Positions 1-7,796 of a DNA stretch of 64,000 nt are shown piece after piece. Position 1 is the stretch's first letter. Every line of letters begins with the position of its first letter. Origin of the DNA: Albidovulum sp. (lineage in GTDB: Bacteria; Pseudomonadota; Alphaproteobacteria; Rhodobacterales; Rhodobacteraceae); the NCBI GenBank assembly GCA_028823855.1, contig JAPPFL010000022.1:1-64000 (forward strand). The letters run 5' to 3'. The notes below the pieces were generated by a model that worked only from the letters and a program-made list of their open reading frames with translations, had not been told where the DNA came from and ran no database searches. Both the position numbers and the translations under genes were made by a program.

Positions 1-2
1 TC

Positions 3-452
3 TACGGCGAGGAGCGCGTCCGGGCGCACGTGTTCCTGTGCATGCTCGCCTGCTATGTCGAATGGCACATGCGCCGCAGGCTCGCGCCGATGCTGTTCGA
101 AGACGACGCCCCGGAGGCGGCGCGGGCGACGCCGGTCGAGACCGCCGAGGTCTCCGACAGAGCGAAGGCCAAGGCCAAATCGAAGAAGACGGCGGACGGC
201 CTGCCGGTCCACGGCATGCCGACGCTGCTCGCCGACCTCGCGACGCCGGCGCTCAACGAGGTGGAGCTGCCGGCGATCCCCGATCGACCCCCGGCCATAG
301 CGTCGCGGCCGACGAAGCTGCAGGCGCGCGCGTTCGACCTGCTCGGAATCGATCCCTCGAAGACGGTTGCCATGCAGTTGGCAGGACGGAAAGGCGGAAT
401 ACGGGCGATTCCGCCTGCAAACGCTGGGGTTTTCTTTATTTCTTTCGCGTGA
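3..452 (+). CDS. IS1634-family transposase, C-terminal fragment
   Basis: The frame is open at the left edge of the window and runs to TGA at 450-452, so this is the C-terminal part of a longer transposase. The start of the visible part (GEERVRAHVFLCMLACYVEW) is the conserved C-terminal helix of IS1634/IS4-type DDE transposases, where a glutamate-containing helix lies beside the catalytic centre. A charged Ala/Lys-rich linker and a Leu-rich tail follow. It differs from the IS1634-like fragments at 53.4 and 63.5 kb, so a second, related element is present. Whether the copy is intact cannot be seen from here. Confidence 0.75.
   Translation, partial: YGEERVRAHVFLCMLACYVEWHMRRRLAPMLFEDDAPEAARATPVETAEVSDRAKAKAKSKKTADGLPVHGMPTLLADLATPALNEVELPAIPDRPPAIASRPTKLQARAFDLLGIDPSKTVAMQLAGRKGGIRAIPPANAGVFFISFA
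392..416 (+). terminator. Hairpin at the 3' end of the transposase gene
   Basis: AGGCGGAAT (392-400) and ATTCCGCCT (408-416) form a perfect 9-bp stem with a 7-base loop. A T-rich stretch follows about 15 bases later (432-446). It lies inside the last codons of the transposase ORF. It could be an intrinsic terminator or the structured end of the element; the T-tract is too far away for a classical terminator. Confidence 0.35.
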
Positions 453-460
453 AGTTCAGC

Positions 461-1111
461 TTAAACATTTAAAGCCTCTGGAACACGCCGAGCGATGAAA
501 ATTCCAACAATGGGGATTTCGCCAAAGCGTTCGAACAGCAGGCGTTGCGCCGCTTTGAAGTGAGCACCGGTTGTTAGCACATCGTCGGTGATAATGATCT
601 TTTCCGGTTCGGGGTCACAGCGCGTTTCATTGATCTCGTACAGGCGATAAATTTCATTGGGTCCTGGTCTATCATTTAAATCGTGAGCAGCTTCGGTGTT
701 TTCCGTTTGAATAACGAGTTCACGCCAGTCGACGGGATTGCCAATCCTTATTTGCTGCAAAACTTGCAGTATCCGGTCGTCGTACATCGGATCCGTCTTT
801 ACCCTGGACGGCGGAATGGGAACAAAGGTCGCCGAATCGAGCCAGCTATTTGCAATCGAATTCCGCAGGGCGCGGCCAGCCGAGCGGATGGCATCAACCT
901 TGTATCTCCACTCGGGACTGCCGCGGCGGTCCACGGTCTTTTTGAGGTTCAGAATCAATCGATTTGTGTCGCTAAAGCCGTAACCGCGTCGCGCCGTGTA
1001 TTCACCTAGAAATGCGCAACGATCATTGTCCTTCAGATGGAAGTGGTCCGGTCGGCTGATTTGGTCAATTGCTGTGAGGTTGCTCGGAAAGGGCATTTTG
1101 GATGTCCTCAT
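461..1111 (-). CDS. Phosphoribosyltransferase-domain protein (ComF-like fold)
   Basis: About 216 residues. The C-terminal half holds a type I PRTase loop, EKIIITDDVLTTGAHFKAA, where hydrophobic residues, two Asp and TTG form the PRPP-binding motif. The protein is therefore expected to bind a phosphoribosyl compound; its substrate is unknown. The ATG at 1111 is chosen because AGGG precedes it at good spacing; ATG 1144 is an alternative. It overlaps the 3' end of the DprA-like gene by about 47 bases and is the last gene of a four-gene minus-strand cassette. Conserved Tyr/Arg-rich N-terminal residues do not match a family I know. A dedicated competence role is unlikely, because no other com genes are nearby and the regulator and peptidase context points to a stress or defence cassette. 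Confidence 0.72.
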   Translation of the reverse strand: MRTSKMPFPSNLTAIDQISRPDHFHLKDNDRCAFLGEYTARRGYGFSDTNRLILNLKKTVDRRGSPEWRYKVDAIRSAGRALRNSIANSWLDSATFVPIPPSRVKTDPMYDDRILQVLQQIRIGNPVDWRELVIQTENTEAAHDLNDRPGPNEIYRLYEINETRCDPEPEKIIITDDVLTTGAHFKAAQRLLFERFGEIPIVGIFIARRVPEALNV

Positions 1112-1970
1112 AATCCCTGACCCTGATTGCACCTTTTGTCGCAAGCTTTTCGGGCCACGTCAGATTCTTGTCCTGGAAGCAACTGTCTAGAACAAATAGC
1201 TTACGCTGTTGCTCAAGCGCGGCCCGAGCCTGAACTAGCGTTCCAGAAGTTTTTCCAGCCTCAACGATGACTGTTGCTTCAGTAAGCGCCGACATGGTCT
1301 TGTTGCGCTCGGGAAAGAACTGACGGTTGTAGCGATAGTCTTGGCTTTCGTATCGAAGAACAGGCACTTGGCTGATGATCAAAAACCGTCGACCGATCTC
1401 GTCTTGAAGCTCCCGGTTGTCCTTCGGATAAGAGTGCGACAGCGGTGTGCCTATGACCGCAATTGTGCGTCCGCCTTCCTCAAGCGCCGTGGTGTGAGCA
1501 ATCGTATCGACTCCTTTGGCGAGCCCCGAAACAATTGTAAAATTGTCGGCAACGAGAGCTTTCACGAGCCTGCGAGTTCGCGCCCGTCCCGCGGGCGACG
1601 GTTCCCGTGTCCCGACAACAGCAATACAACGCGAGTCGATGAGGTCCCACCACCCCTGGAAATAGAGAAGCTTTACTGGGTGTCTGGCATCGAGAAGCTT
1701 ATTCGGGTACTCAGCGGCACCATGAACGCGTATGCCAAAGGATACTACCTTAGCGGCTCGTAGCTTCCGGCAAACATCCTCTGCTTTGCTGTCTGCGACT
1801 TCGGGGAATACGAAGTCCGAGGGCAGAGAACCCGGATGCGCCGCGAATTTATCAGCTATCGTTTTGAAACTAGCTTTGCCATCCGACCAAAGCTCTTCAT
1901 ACGCACCGAGTTCGCGATACGGGGAAATGGTTCGGCGACTGGATTCCTTCGTACCCGGATCGATATTCAT
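1065..1970 (-). CDS. DprA/Smf-like DNA-processing protein (Rossmann fold)
   Basis: About 301 residues. The centre has the DprA/Smf signature: AVVGTREPS, then IVSGLAKGVDTIAHTTAL, IAVIGTPL, and the late FPERNKTMSAL and EATVIVEAGKTSGTLVQA blocks. In DprA this extended Rossmann fold binds single-stranded DNA and loads RecA. An N-terminal extension of about 70 residues and the lack of a clear C-terminal winged helix differ from the housekeeping protein. ATG 1970 is chosen because AGGAAA lies just upstream, 14 bases after the ImmA-like gene ends. The coupling to a PRTase gene and an XRE/ImmA pair suggests a specialised copy used in a defence or toxin-antitoxin cassette rather than transformation. 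The cellular role is inferred. Confidence 0.8.
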   Translation of the reverse strand: MNIDPGTKESSRRTISPYRELGAYEELWSDGKASFKTIADKFAAHPGSLPSDFVFPEVADSKAEDVCRKLRAAKVVSFGIRVHGAAEYPNKLLDARHPVKLLYFQGWWDLIDSRCIAVVGTREPSPAGRARTRRLVKALVADNFTIVSGLAKGVDTIAHTTALEEGGRTIAVIGTPLSHSYPKDNRELQDEIGRRFLIISQVPVLRYESQDYRYNRQFFPERNKTMSALTEATVIVEAGKTSGTLVQARAALEQQRKLFVLDSCFQDKNLTWPEKLATKGAIRVRDYEDIQNALSEQPHSN

Positions 1971-1983
1971 CTTTTTTCCTGTT

Positions 1984-2517
1984 TCAATAGATATTCTTGC
2001 GAATTTTCGTTTCTCGATGGGTAAGCGCCTGAATACTGACTCCATAGCTCTCGGCGAGTACTTTAATTTCTTCTGCGTCTTCAACATCGACTATCTCATC
2101 AATGGCGTCGCGAATGATTGGTTCAAATGGCATAGGAATCTCCGCAGCCAAGCGATAGGCATCTATTTCCTCTGGATCTGTAGCCTGGGAAGTAACACCA
2201 CCGCGCCTGTTCACGCGAAATACGCGATCTATGTAAACTACCTTCCCCCTGCGGAAAATGAGGAGTCCGAACTCGTGCGCGGTCGCAAGCCTCTGGCGGT
2301 TTGGGTGATGCCGAGAATTAGTGCCGAAAAGGGTGTCTTTGCAAACGCGTCGCACGAGGATGCCGGTGAACTCGCCTACAAAAGTCGAATTGCGGATTGA
2401 CGCGCCTAAGTGTTCAGCGACGGGTTCAATCGGTACGGGCGCGGTATTGATGTCGCACTCTTTTGATAACCGCTCTGCAGGCCCCCGAAACGTCGCCGCC
2501 GTTCTAGGCTTTCTCAT
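1984..2517 (-). CDS. ImmA/IrrE-like protein with a degenerate zinc site
   Basis: About 177 residues. The layout is that of ImmA/IrrE metallopeptidases: an N-terminal helix pair, the region RQRLATAHEFGLLIF, then EEIDAYRLAAEIPMP. Members of the family cut a partner XRE repressor to induce an operon. Here the usual HExxH is HEFGL, so the second zinc-binding His is Leu, and the downstream glutamate block is also altered. Proteolysis is therefore doubtful, and it may act by binding only. Its ATG (2517) overlaps the TGA of the XRE gene (ATGA), showing translational coupling; a longer start at 2610 would run through the XRE gene. The DprA-like gene follows after 14 bases. Confidence 0.72.
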   Translation of the reverse strand: MRKPRTAATFRGPAERLSKECDINTAPVPIEPVAEHLGASIRNSTFVGEFTGILVRRVCKDTLFGTNSRHHPNRQRLATAHEFGLLIFRRGKVVYIDRVFRVNRRGGVTSQATDPEEIDAYRLAAEIPMPFEPIIRDAIDEIVDVEDAEEIKVLAESYGVSIQALTHRETKIRKNIY

Positions 2518-2856
2518 GACGTTTTTCCCTTCCCGCCTTCGACAACATCCGCAGCAACCCAACTTAAAACGCCAGGATCGGTTCCTGGCGGCATCTTCTC
2601 GACAAGCCAAGATGCTTCATTGGTGTTTATGGGTTCTGAAAGGAGCGAGTGCGGGCTGACTTTCAATGCGCGAGCAAGTGCAAACGGATTGTGCTGTGAC
2701 AGGTGCTGTCGCCCCTTGTAGATGTCTGTAGTGGAGGTTCGCGACAGGCCCGACGGCATCGCCGAGCTTTGCCTGTGTCAGTCCTCTTGTGCGCTTTCGG
2801 TGCAGCGCAACAAGTCTTCCAAACGCTTCGTACAGAAAATTGACTTTTTCAGCCAT
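2514..2856 (-). pseudogene. XRE-family HTH regulator, frameshifted
   Basis: Two overlapping frames make one HTH protein: MAEKV...RGLTQAKLGDAVG in the first, then GLSRTSTTDIYKGRQHLS and FALARALKVSPHSLL in the second. Joined, they give a normal Cro/CI-type helix-turn-helix (Q-K-L turn, SRTSTTDI recognition helix) and about 113 residues. The switch falls near 2750 (minus strand GTCGGGCCTGTC), where one extra C would explain it. The end of the second frame overlaps the ImmA-like start in ATGA, so the operon layout is intact. It would have been the repressor of the cassette. A sequencing error or slippage is not excluded. Confidence 0.7.
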
Positions 2857-3019
2857 GGACAAACTTAACGGTCAAATCCATCGATGTCAAAGCAACAAGC
2901 AATGTTTGTATATTTTGCAGGACTAAGTCGCCAATGCCGGCAACTATTGCGAATCTTTAAGATCAAAAAAAGAAAGTCGATTCGTCCGCGGGCGCAATTT
3001 GCCAAATGCCAATCAACGG

Positions 3020-3140
3020 AGGAACTTGCACAAATATAGCCGAAAGCGGATTTTTTTCTTAAATCCGGAGATTTCAGCCTGGAGCAGGGGCGCCATCCGT
3101 AGCATATTGTTGTTTGCGACACAATACAGGAGGCGCCCCT
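3020..3140 (+). repeat. IS left end, copy 1 (pair with 16558-16680)
   Basis: About 120 bases are shared, with scattered differences, with 16558-16680. The most conserved part is GGAGCAGGGGCGCCATCCG, then the GCATATTGTT...TTGCGACACAATAC block and GGAGGCGCC. The repeat ends just before the TTG start of a transposase fragment here, so it is the leader and left terminus of an IS. GGGGCGCC (3087-3094) and GGCGCCCC (3132-3139) are inverted repeats; the second arm overlaps the ribosome-binding site. Confidence 0.65.
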
Positions 3141-3310
3141 TGCCCTCGTATCATGCCATTAGCGACTTGTGGCGCAGGTTTCAGGCGGAACTTTTCCCCG
3201 AGTTGGAGAACGACGTCGGACCGCTCGGCGAGAGGCACAGGCGGTTCCTCGCCGTGCTCGACACGGTTCCGGTCGAGCTGTTCGTCGCCGGTTTGTGCAC
3301 GGCGAGCGTG
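3140..3310 (+). pseudogene. IS5-like transposase, N-terminal fragment
   Basis: A TTG start at 3140 is preceded by AGGAGG at the right distance. The first 50 or so residues (LWRRFQAELFPELENDVGPL, then ERHRRFLAVLDTVPVELF) look like the N-terminal helices of IS5-type transposases. After about position 3300 the frame stays open to 3604 but no longer resembles a transposase, so the element is cut here. No catalytic DDE residues remain. Confidence 0.5.
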
Positions 3311-4150
3311 GAACGCGACACAACGATGCTGATCAATCTGTGGTTCTTTCCGCAGACTACGCGTCGTCAGGCTACCTGCCAGGGCCCATCGCAGGTAGAC
3401 GCTGGATCGTCGAGATCGACGCGCATCGAATTCTGGTGCCGGGTCTCATCCGATAACGGATCACGGTGGAGTTGGGCGCGGTTGCGCCTGACCCGTCCGC
3501 CCCTGCCGCAGCAGGGCTGGAGCCCCCACAAGAAACGGCCCAGGCTGGTTTCGCGGCGACCTGCACGGCTACTCTCTCCACTCGGACGCTTGTTAGAGCG
3601 TTGAGGAATTTGGAATGGACGCGCAGCGGCGCGGCCTGGATTTCGCTTTCTCGACCGATCACAGCACGATTTCCGGTCTAGGGGACATGCCGGGTGCGAC
3701 TGGAGAGTTCGGCTGAAAAGGGTTGATTCGCTCCATCGCAATTGTCCCTCACCAATATTCAGTCAGAAACCATTGATCGGGCTTGTGAAATCACGGAATT
3801 TTTTCAATTGCGTCTGACTACAAATGCGTGCCATTTCTGCGGAAACTAGGTCAAGAGTCGAGATGGTACCCTATATTCGTCTAGCGTGCGCACGAAACGA
3901 CGATCTAAATTCTGCATCGCTGACCACGCAGGCGCGAGTTCGTTGCCATTGGAACTATCTTCTTGGGTATCTCATCTCGTATAGCCACTCCTGAAATCTC
4001 CACCAAATGGACAGAGCGCAAAAACTAGACGAGGCTCGGCTGCAACCTCGAGCATAAAGTCCTGGATGGCTTCAGGATCCTCCAGGAAGATCGGCGGGCT
4101 TGGCGCATTTCGCGCATTCTCCGAAGTCGGCGAAAATCATCGCTGAATTT
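3311..4150. other. No supported gene
   Basis: This stretch holds only out-of-phase ORFs with no recognisable domain or ribosome-binding site. It probably contains flanking debris of the IS fragment above. No tRNA, repeat or convincing promoter was seen. Confidence 0.4.
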
Positions 4151-5410
4151 TCAGTTCATCCGGCCTTGCTTGCCTTCCTCGAACAGGAAGCTGCGGAAGC
4201 TCGGAATCGGGCTACGGAAGCGACCGTCCGCGCCTTCGTGAAGCGCGCCCTGGCGAACCAAGCGGCGGCGAAACATCTCGGATGTCGTCGACTCCGGAAG
4301 CCGGTAACCCGGCTCGTCGTCGGCGTGCTCCTCTATCAGCCCGACGATGTCGCTCCAGGAAGTGCCGTCTCGCAGATCCCTCATCACCGCCGCGACCAGT
4401 CGCTCGCACGCTTTCATCTCCTCGCTCTGCTGGGCCCGGTAGAAGCGCAGGCGGCTCTCGGCCGCCCGCTTCGCGGCGCGGCTCCAGCCGATCGAATTGA
4501 GATCGCCGTCCGTCGCGAGGGCCTCCTCGCCCAGAGCCTGCATCGCGCAGTGAAGGTGCCGTGGCCAGCCCTCGCCATCGGCGGCGAAGTCCGCCAACTG
4601 GTCTTCGCACCCGTAAGCCTGGATGCCGAAACGCTTGCAGAATCCCCGAACGAGGTCCTCGACCTCCGCCGCGGCCAGGCATCCGACCTCGTGCAGGTTC
4701 AGCGCGCGCGTCAGCCCTATCTCCTGCGCGAGGTGCCGCGTGTCGCCGAGTCCGGTCAGCACCAGCGTCAGCGGCAGCTCGCTCGAAGCGTTGTGAATTA
4801 ACTGGAGGAAAAGAGTTGTAGGTGTGCTCTTGCCCGCGGGCAAGTTTTGCGCCTCGTCGACGGCGACGATCACCGGAGCGATCCACTTGCTCGCAGGCGT
4901 GGCACTGGCCAGCGCGAACAGGTTGTCCTGCGGCTCCGCACCGGATCGCGCGAGCCCTAGGGAAAAGCCGGCGAATCCGACCGCGAACAGCCTCTCCAGA
5001 ACTCTCCCGGCCCGCCTCGTCCATTCGCGGCGCATCCCGCCGGCCCACTTGAACCACTCATCGCTCTTCATCGCGCCCGCGGCGGACATCGCCGTGAAGA
5101 CCGACGGCAGGTCCGAGACCAGGCGCTCGCTGGAGACGGCCAGAACGCGGGGGACTCTCGCCGACGCTTCGAGGCTCCAGGATTCGAGTTCGGCGAGGAT
5201 CGAGCTCTTGCCGGCGCCGGGAGCTCCGTAGAGGATGCGGGTCGCCTTCGGCTCGCCATGGCTCGCCGCGCCGGGCTTCCATGCGCGGCGCGCCGCCGCC
5301 TCGATGTCCTCGATCGCCTTCTTCCGGCCCACAAAGACCGGCGGAGGCGCGCCCTCGCCGGCTGCGACAAAGTCCTTGAGTCCATCCCTGTCGAACAATG
5401 ACGTCGCCAA
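4151..5410 (-). CDS. Orphan AAA/STAND-like ATPase
   Basis: 419 residues. Walker A is GAPGAGKSS (about residues 62-70) and Walker B is PVIVAVDEAQNLP (about 181-193). Next come LTLVLTGLGDTRHLAQ (sensor-1-like) and a helical region, with a likely winged helix at the C-terminus (MFRRRLVRQGALHEG...GRFRSP). This resembles the Orc1/Cdc6-like AAA proteins and the ATPases of transposons and conflict systems, not a transporter. The TTG start is supported by AGGAG seven bases upstream. It sits directly after an IS66 remnant and has no co-directional partner gene, so it may be cargo of a lost element. No signal peptide or membrane segment is visible. A TniB-like role is possible, but no TniA is present. 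Confidence 0.75.
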   Translation of the reverse strand: MATSLFDRDGLKDFVAAGEGAPPPVFVGRKKAIEDIEAAARRAWKPGAASHGEPKATRILYGAPGAGKSSILAELESWSLEASARVPRVLAVSSERLVSDLPSVFTAMSAAGAMKSDEWFKWAGGMRREWTRRAGRVLERLFAVGFAGFSLGLARSGAEPQDNLFALASATPASKWIAPVIVAVDEAQNLPAGKSTPTTLFLQLIHNASSELPLTLVLTGLGDTRHLAQEIGLTRALNLHEVGCLAAAEVEDLVRGFCKRFGIQAYGCEDQLADFAADGEGWPRHLHCAMQALGEEALATDGDLNSIGWSRAAKRAAESRLRFYRAQQSEEMKACERLVAAVMRDLRDGTSWSDIVGLIEEHADDEPGYRLPESTTSEMFRRRLVRQGALHEGADGRFRSPIPSFRSFLFEEGKQGRMN

Positions 5411-5420
5411 GGTCGTTCTC

Positions 5421-5880
5421 CTATTCCGCCAGGCGCCGCGAGTTTAGCGCGGTTCCGCCCGACCGTCCAACGAAACGGGATCGCTTGAGGGGGATTTCGT
5501 CGTCGAGGTCGTTGCGCACCAGCGCGGCCAGGCCGTTGAAGGATTTTCGCATGTCGGGCGGAGCGGTCGCGAGCCAGATGCCGCCCTCGGGAACGCTCGC
5601 CGGCATTCCCGCAGCCGAAGCCGGGGAACCATGACGCCGCCAGCGCAGCAACGTCCGCGGCCTCGAGCCGCGCCCGTCGCAGTAGGCGGCGGCGGTCACT
5701 CCCTCCCGCTCGAAATCCTCGACGATCTCGCGCCATTCCTCCACGCTTCCGACAACGGGCCCTTCGGCGACCCGCGCCGGAACGTTCATGGCTATCCCTC
5801 CTTGCCGAAAATATTGCGGCTCGAAGGTACCGGCCGGGGCGGACCCGGTTCAACCTAAAATCGGGACGTCGCAGTTTAGC
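5421..5880 (-). mobile_element. IS66 remnant: left end with fused tnpA/tnpB pieces
   Basis: Read on the minus strand, the IS66 terminus (TAAGCGGCTAAACTGCGACG, next to 5880) leads into a TnpA start (MNVPARVAEGPVVGS, HTH region, RTLLRWRRHG). This joins in one frame to the TnpB motif PPDMRKSFNGLAALVRNDL and then ends. The middle of tnpA, the rest of tnpB and all of tnpC are missing. The same end and the same MNVPARVAE start recur at 22.6 and 43.4 kb. Confidence 0.75.
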
Positions 5881-5902
5881 CGCTTAAGCCGAAGCGGCGG
5901 CC

Positions 5903-6144
5903 TACTTCGAGAACAACCGTGCTCGAATGGACTTTCCGAGGCGCCGCGCTGCAGGCCTCCCGGTCGGATCCGGCGTGATCGAGGGGGCCTGCCGAAGCGT
6001 GGTCTGCGAGTGGCTGAAGAAGTCCGGGATGTTTTTGGAGCGTCGCCGGAGCCAACAAGATCCTGGCGCTGCGCTGCGCGGTCGAATACAACACCTTCGA
6101 CGATTTCCGGGAGTTCTGGGCCGAGGAGAAAAAAACAGCCTGAG
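5903..6144 (+). pseudogene. ISKra4-family transposase, C-terminal fragment, frameshifted
   Basis: The translation AAYFENNRARMDFPRRRAAG, then LPVGSGVIEGACRSVV, is the hallmark C-terminal block of ISKra4 transposases. Near 6035 the frame changes, and the family ending continues as ANKILALRCAVEYNTFDDF with FREFWAEEKKTA and a stop at 6144. The IS66 terminus lies only about 20 bases upstream, so one element appears to have landed in the other. Confidence 0.7.
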
Positions 6145-6660
6145 TAACAAATCTGACCCACGCCCATCGCGGGGGCGAAATTATTGCCGAGACATGCTTG
6201 CCTCGCGGAAAGGCTAGCGCCGGCTTGCTCCTTCGATCAGATGCGGTGCTCCAAGCAACGAAATGGCGGGCTGCCTTGACTGTTGAGAGGAGCGGCGAGT
6301 GGCGGCGCCGCCAAAAAATCTCGCCTTCTCCCATTTGGGGGAGCGGGACTGGAAAAATTCGCGGCGAGCGCCGCGGACGCTATCGCTGCTGCCCGAATCA
6401 TTCCCGGAAACGGCCCGCCCTTCATCGCATTCTCCCTCTAGCCCGGCGGGAAAAGCCGCATGCCGACATGCCTGCCTCTCGGGGCGTTGGCTATGCCAAT
6501 GCGAAATTTCGATCGCGATTGATCCCGTGGCGCCGCTAATCGCCCTAATGCATTTCGCCGACGCCATGACAGGCTATTCTTTCGAGTCCGGCGCTGGTCT
6601 GCGGCCGGTTTTATTTGGCTAGCGCATGCCGAGCCCCGAGCCGTCCTCGGTCGCGTGGAC
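6145..6660. other. No supported gene
   Basis: Between the ISKra4 fragment and the end of the liv operon no ORF shows family resemblance or a good ribosome-binding site. No strong terminator stem was recognised downstream of the FixH-like gene. Confidence 0.4.
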
Positions 6661-7050
6661 TCAGTGATCGCCGTTGCCCGAAAAATACAGCTTCTTGACA
6701 ACGCGGTCGCGATTAGGCTTCGTGAAGTCGAGCCTTATCGCCCATTCTCCGGGCATGTCGAGTTCGATACGCGCGCCGTAGAGGCCCGGCTCGTCATGAG
6801 GTATTGCGGGAACCGGTTTGACGTTATGGGCGCCCGGCATGGACGGCATGTCGGCGCCGACCGAGAACTCGGCGCCGGAAATCGGGTCGCCGCTGCGTCT
6901 TTCCGTAAGCATCACGCTGCAATCGTAGACCAATCTCTGCCCAGTCGGGTCGCAGGCGATGTCCGCGTCTTTCCTCTCTCCGGCAATGGCGGTCATCGGC
7001 AAGATGCCGAGGAAGGCAACTAGAATGAGGCCGCTTGTCAGTTTCTTCAT
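6661..7050 (-). CDS. FixH-like secreted protein at the end of the liv operon
   Basis: 129 residues. A signal peptide is clear (MKKLTSGLILVAFLGI, cleavage probably after AIA near residue 23). The mature part (CSVMLTERRSGDPISGAEF, VGADMPSMPGAHNVKPVPA, then GLYGARIELDMPGEWAIRL) is the beta-sandwich of FixH/YtkA-like domains, with the Met/His cluster often linked to copper. Its ATG overlaps the livF stop codon in ATGA, so it is translationally coupled to the transport operon. That placement is unusual and its meaning unknown; a periplasmic metal or redox helper is the best guess. Confidence 0.72.
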   Translation of the reverse strand: MKKLTSGLILVAFLGILPMTAIAGERKDADIACDPTGQRLVYDCSVMLTERRSGDPISGAEFSVGADMPSMPGAHNVKPVPAIPHDEPGLYGARIELDMPGEWAIRLDFTKPNRDRVVKKLYFSGNGDH

Positions 7051-7796
7051 CGCAATCTCCCTTTCCTTGCGCGTTGTCGCAGGCTACCGTCATCCACTCC
7101 CAGGTATCTGGCCACTAGGCGATCATCCCTCGATAAATCGTCGGCGGACCCCTGAAGGACGATTCGGCCTCCCTCGACCACGTAGCCGCGGTCGGCGACT
7201 GCCAGAGTGCGCCGCACGTTTTGCTCGACGATCAAGATCGTCAGCCCCTCGCTCCGAAGGGCGGAGATCAGGTTGAAGACTTCCTCGACCGCTATGGGCG
7301 ACAGGCCCAGGGTCGGTTCGTCAAGAAGCAGGAGGCTGGGTTTCGCCATCAACCCGCGCGCCACGGCCAGCATCTGCGCCTGCCCGCCGCTGAGGTTCGA
7401 AGCCGGCTCGTGCAGCCTGTCCGCAAGCATGGGAAACCGTTGCAGAACATCCTCCGGCGAGGCGCGCCCGAGCAGATATGAGCCGAGGCGGTAGGCGCCA
7501 ACCTGCAGGTTCTCCAGCACGGTCAGGGTCCGAAATATCATCCTTCCTTCGGGAACCTGCACAATCCCCTCCCGGATGTAGCGATGGGCTGCATGTCCGG
7601 TCATTGTCTCGCCATTGAACCGAATATCGCCCTCGGTCGGTCGAATAATTCCGGCGGCCGCGTTCAGGGTCGATGTCTTGCCGGCGCCGTTAGCGCCGAT
7701 GACGGCGACGATTTCCCCCGCCCCGACCGAAAACGAAACGCCCCGAACGGCGGCAATCTTCCCGTAGTCGACGTATAGGTCCCGAACTTCAAGCAA
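7047..7796 (-). CDS. livF: Branched-chain amino acid ABC transporter ATPase LivF (set 1)
   Basis: 249 residues. Walker A is GANGAGKTST (about residue 33), the ABC signature is NLSGGQAQMLAVARGLM and Walker B is LLLLDEPTLGLSP. The lack of the long LivG insertion and the late EQNVRRTLAVADRGYVVEGG block mark it as LivF. It forms the cytoplasmic ATPase pair with LivG and powers the LivHM permease. It overlaps livG by 8 bases and the FixH-like gene by 3, so it is the penultimate gene of the operon. A final Arg/Lys-rich tail (RQRARKGRLR) is not typical. The true substrate may be an amide, urea or amino acid; the family does not settle this. Confidence 0.9.
   Translation of the reverse strand: MLEVRDLYVDYGKIAAVRGVSFSVGAGEIVAVIGANGAGKTSTLNAAAGIIRPTEGDIRFNGETMTGHAAHRYIREGIVQVPEGRMIFRTLTVLENLQVGAYRLGSYLLGRASPEDVLQRFPMLADRLHEPASNLSGGQAQMLAVARGLMAKPSLLLLDEPTLGLSPIAVEEVFNLISALRSEGLTILIVEQNVRRTLAVADRGYVVEGGRIVLQGSADDLSRDDRLVARYLGVDDGSLRQRARKGRLR

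Noticed and set aside
1065-1970. Competence role for the DprA-like gene
   Set aside because: No other com genes, and the operon partners are a repressor, an ImmA-like protein and a PRTase.
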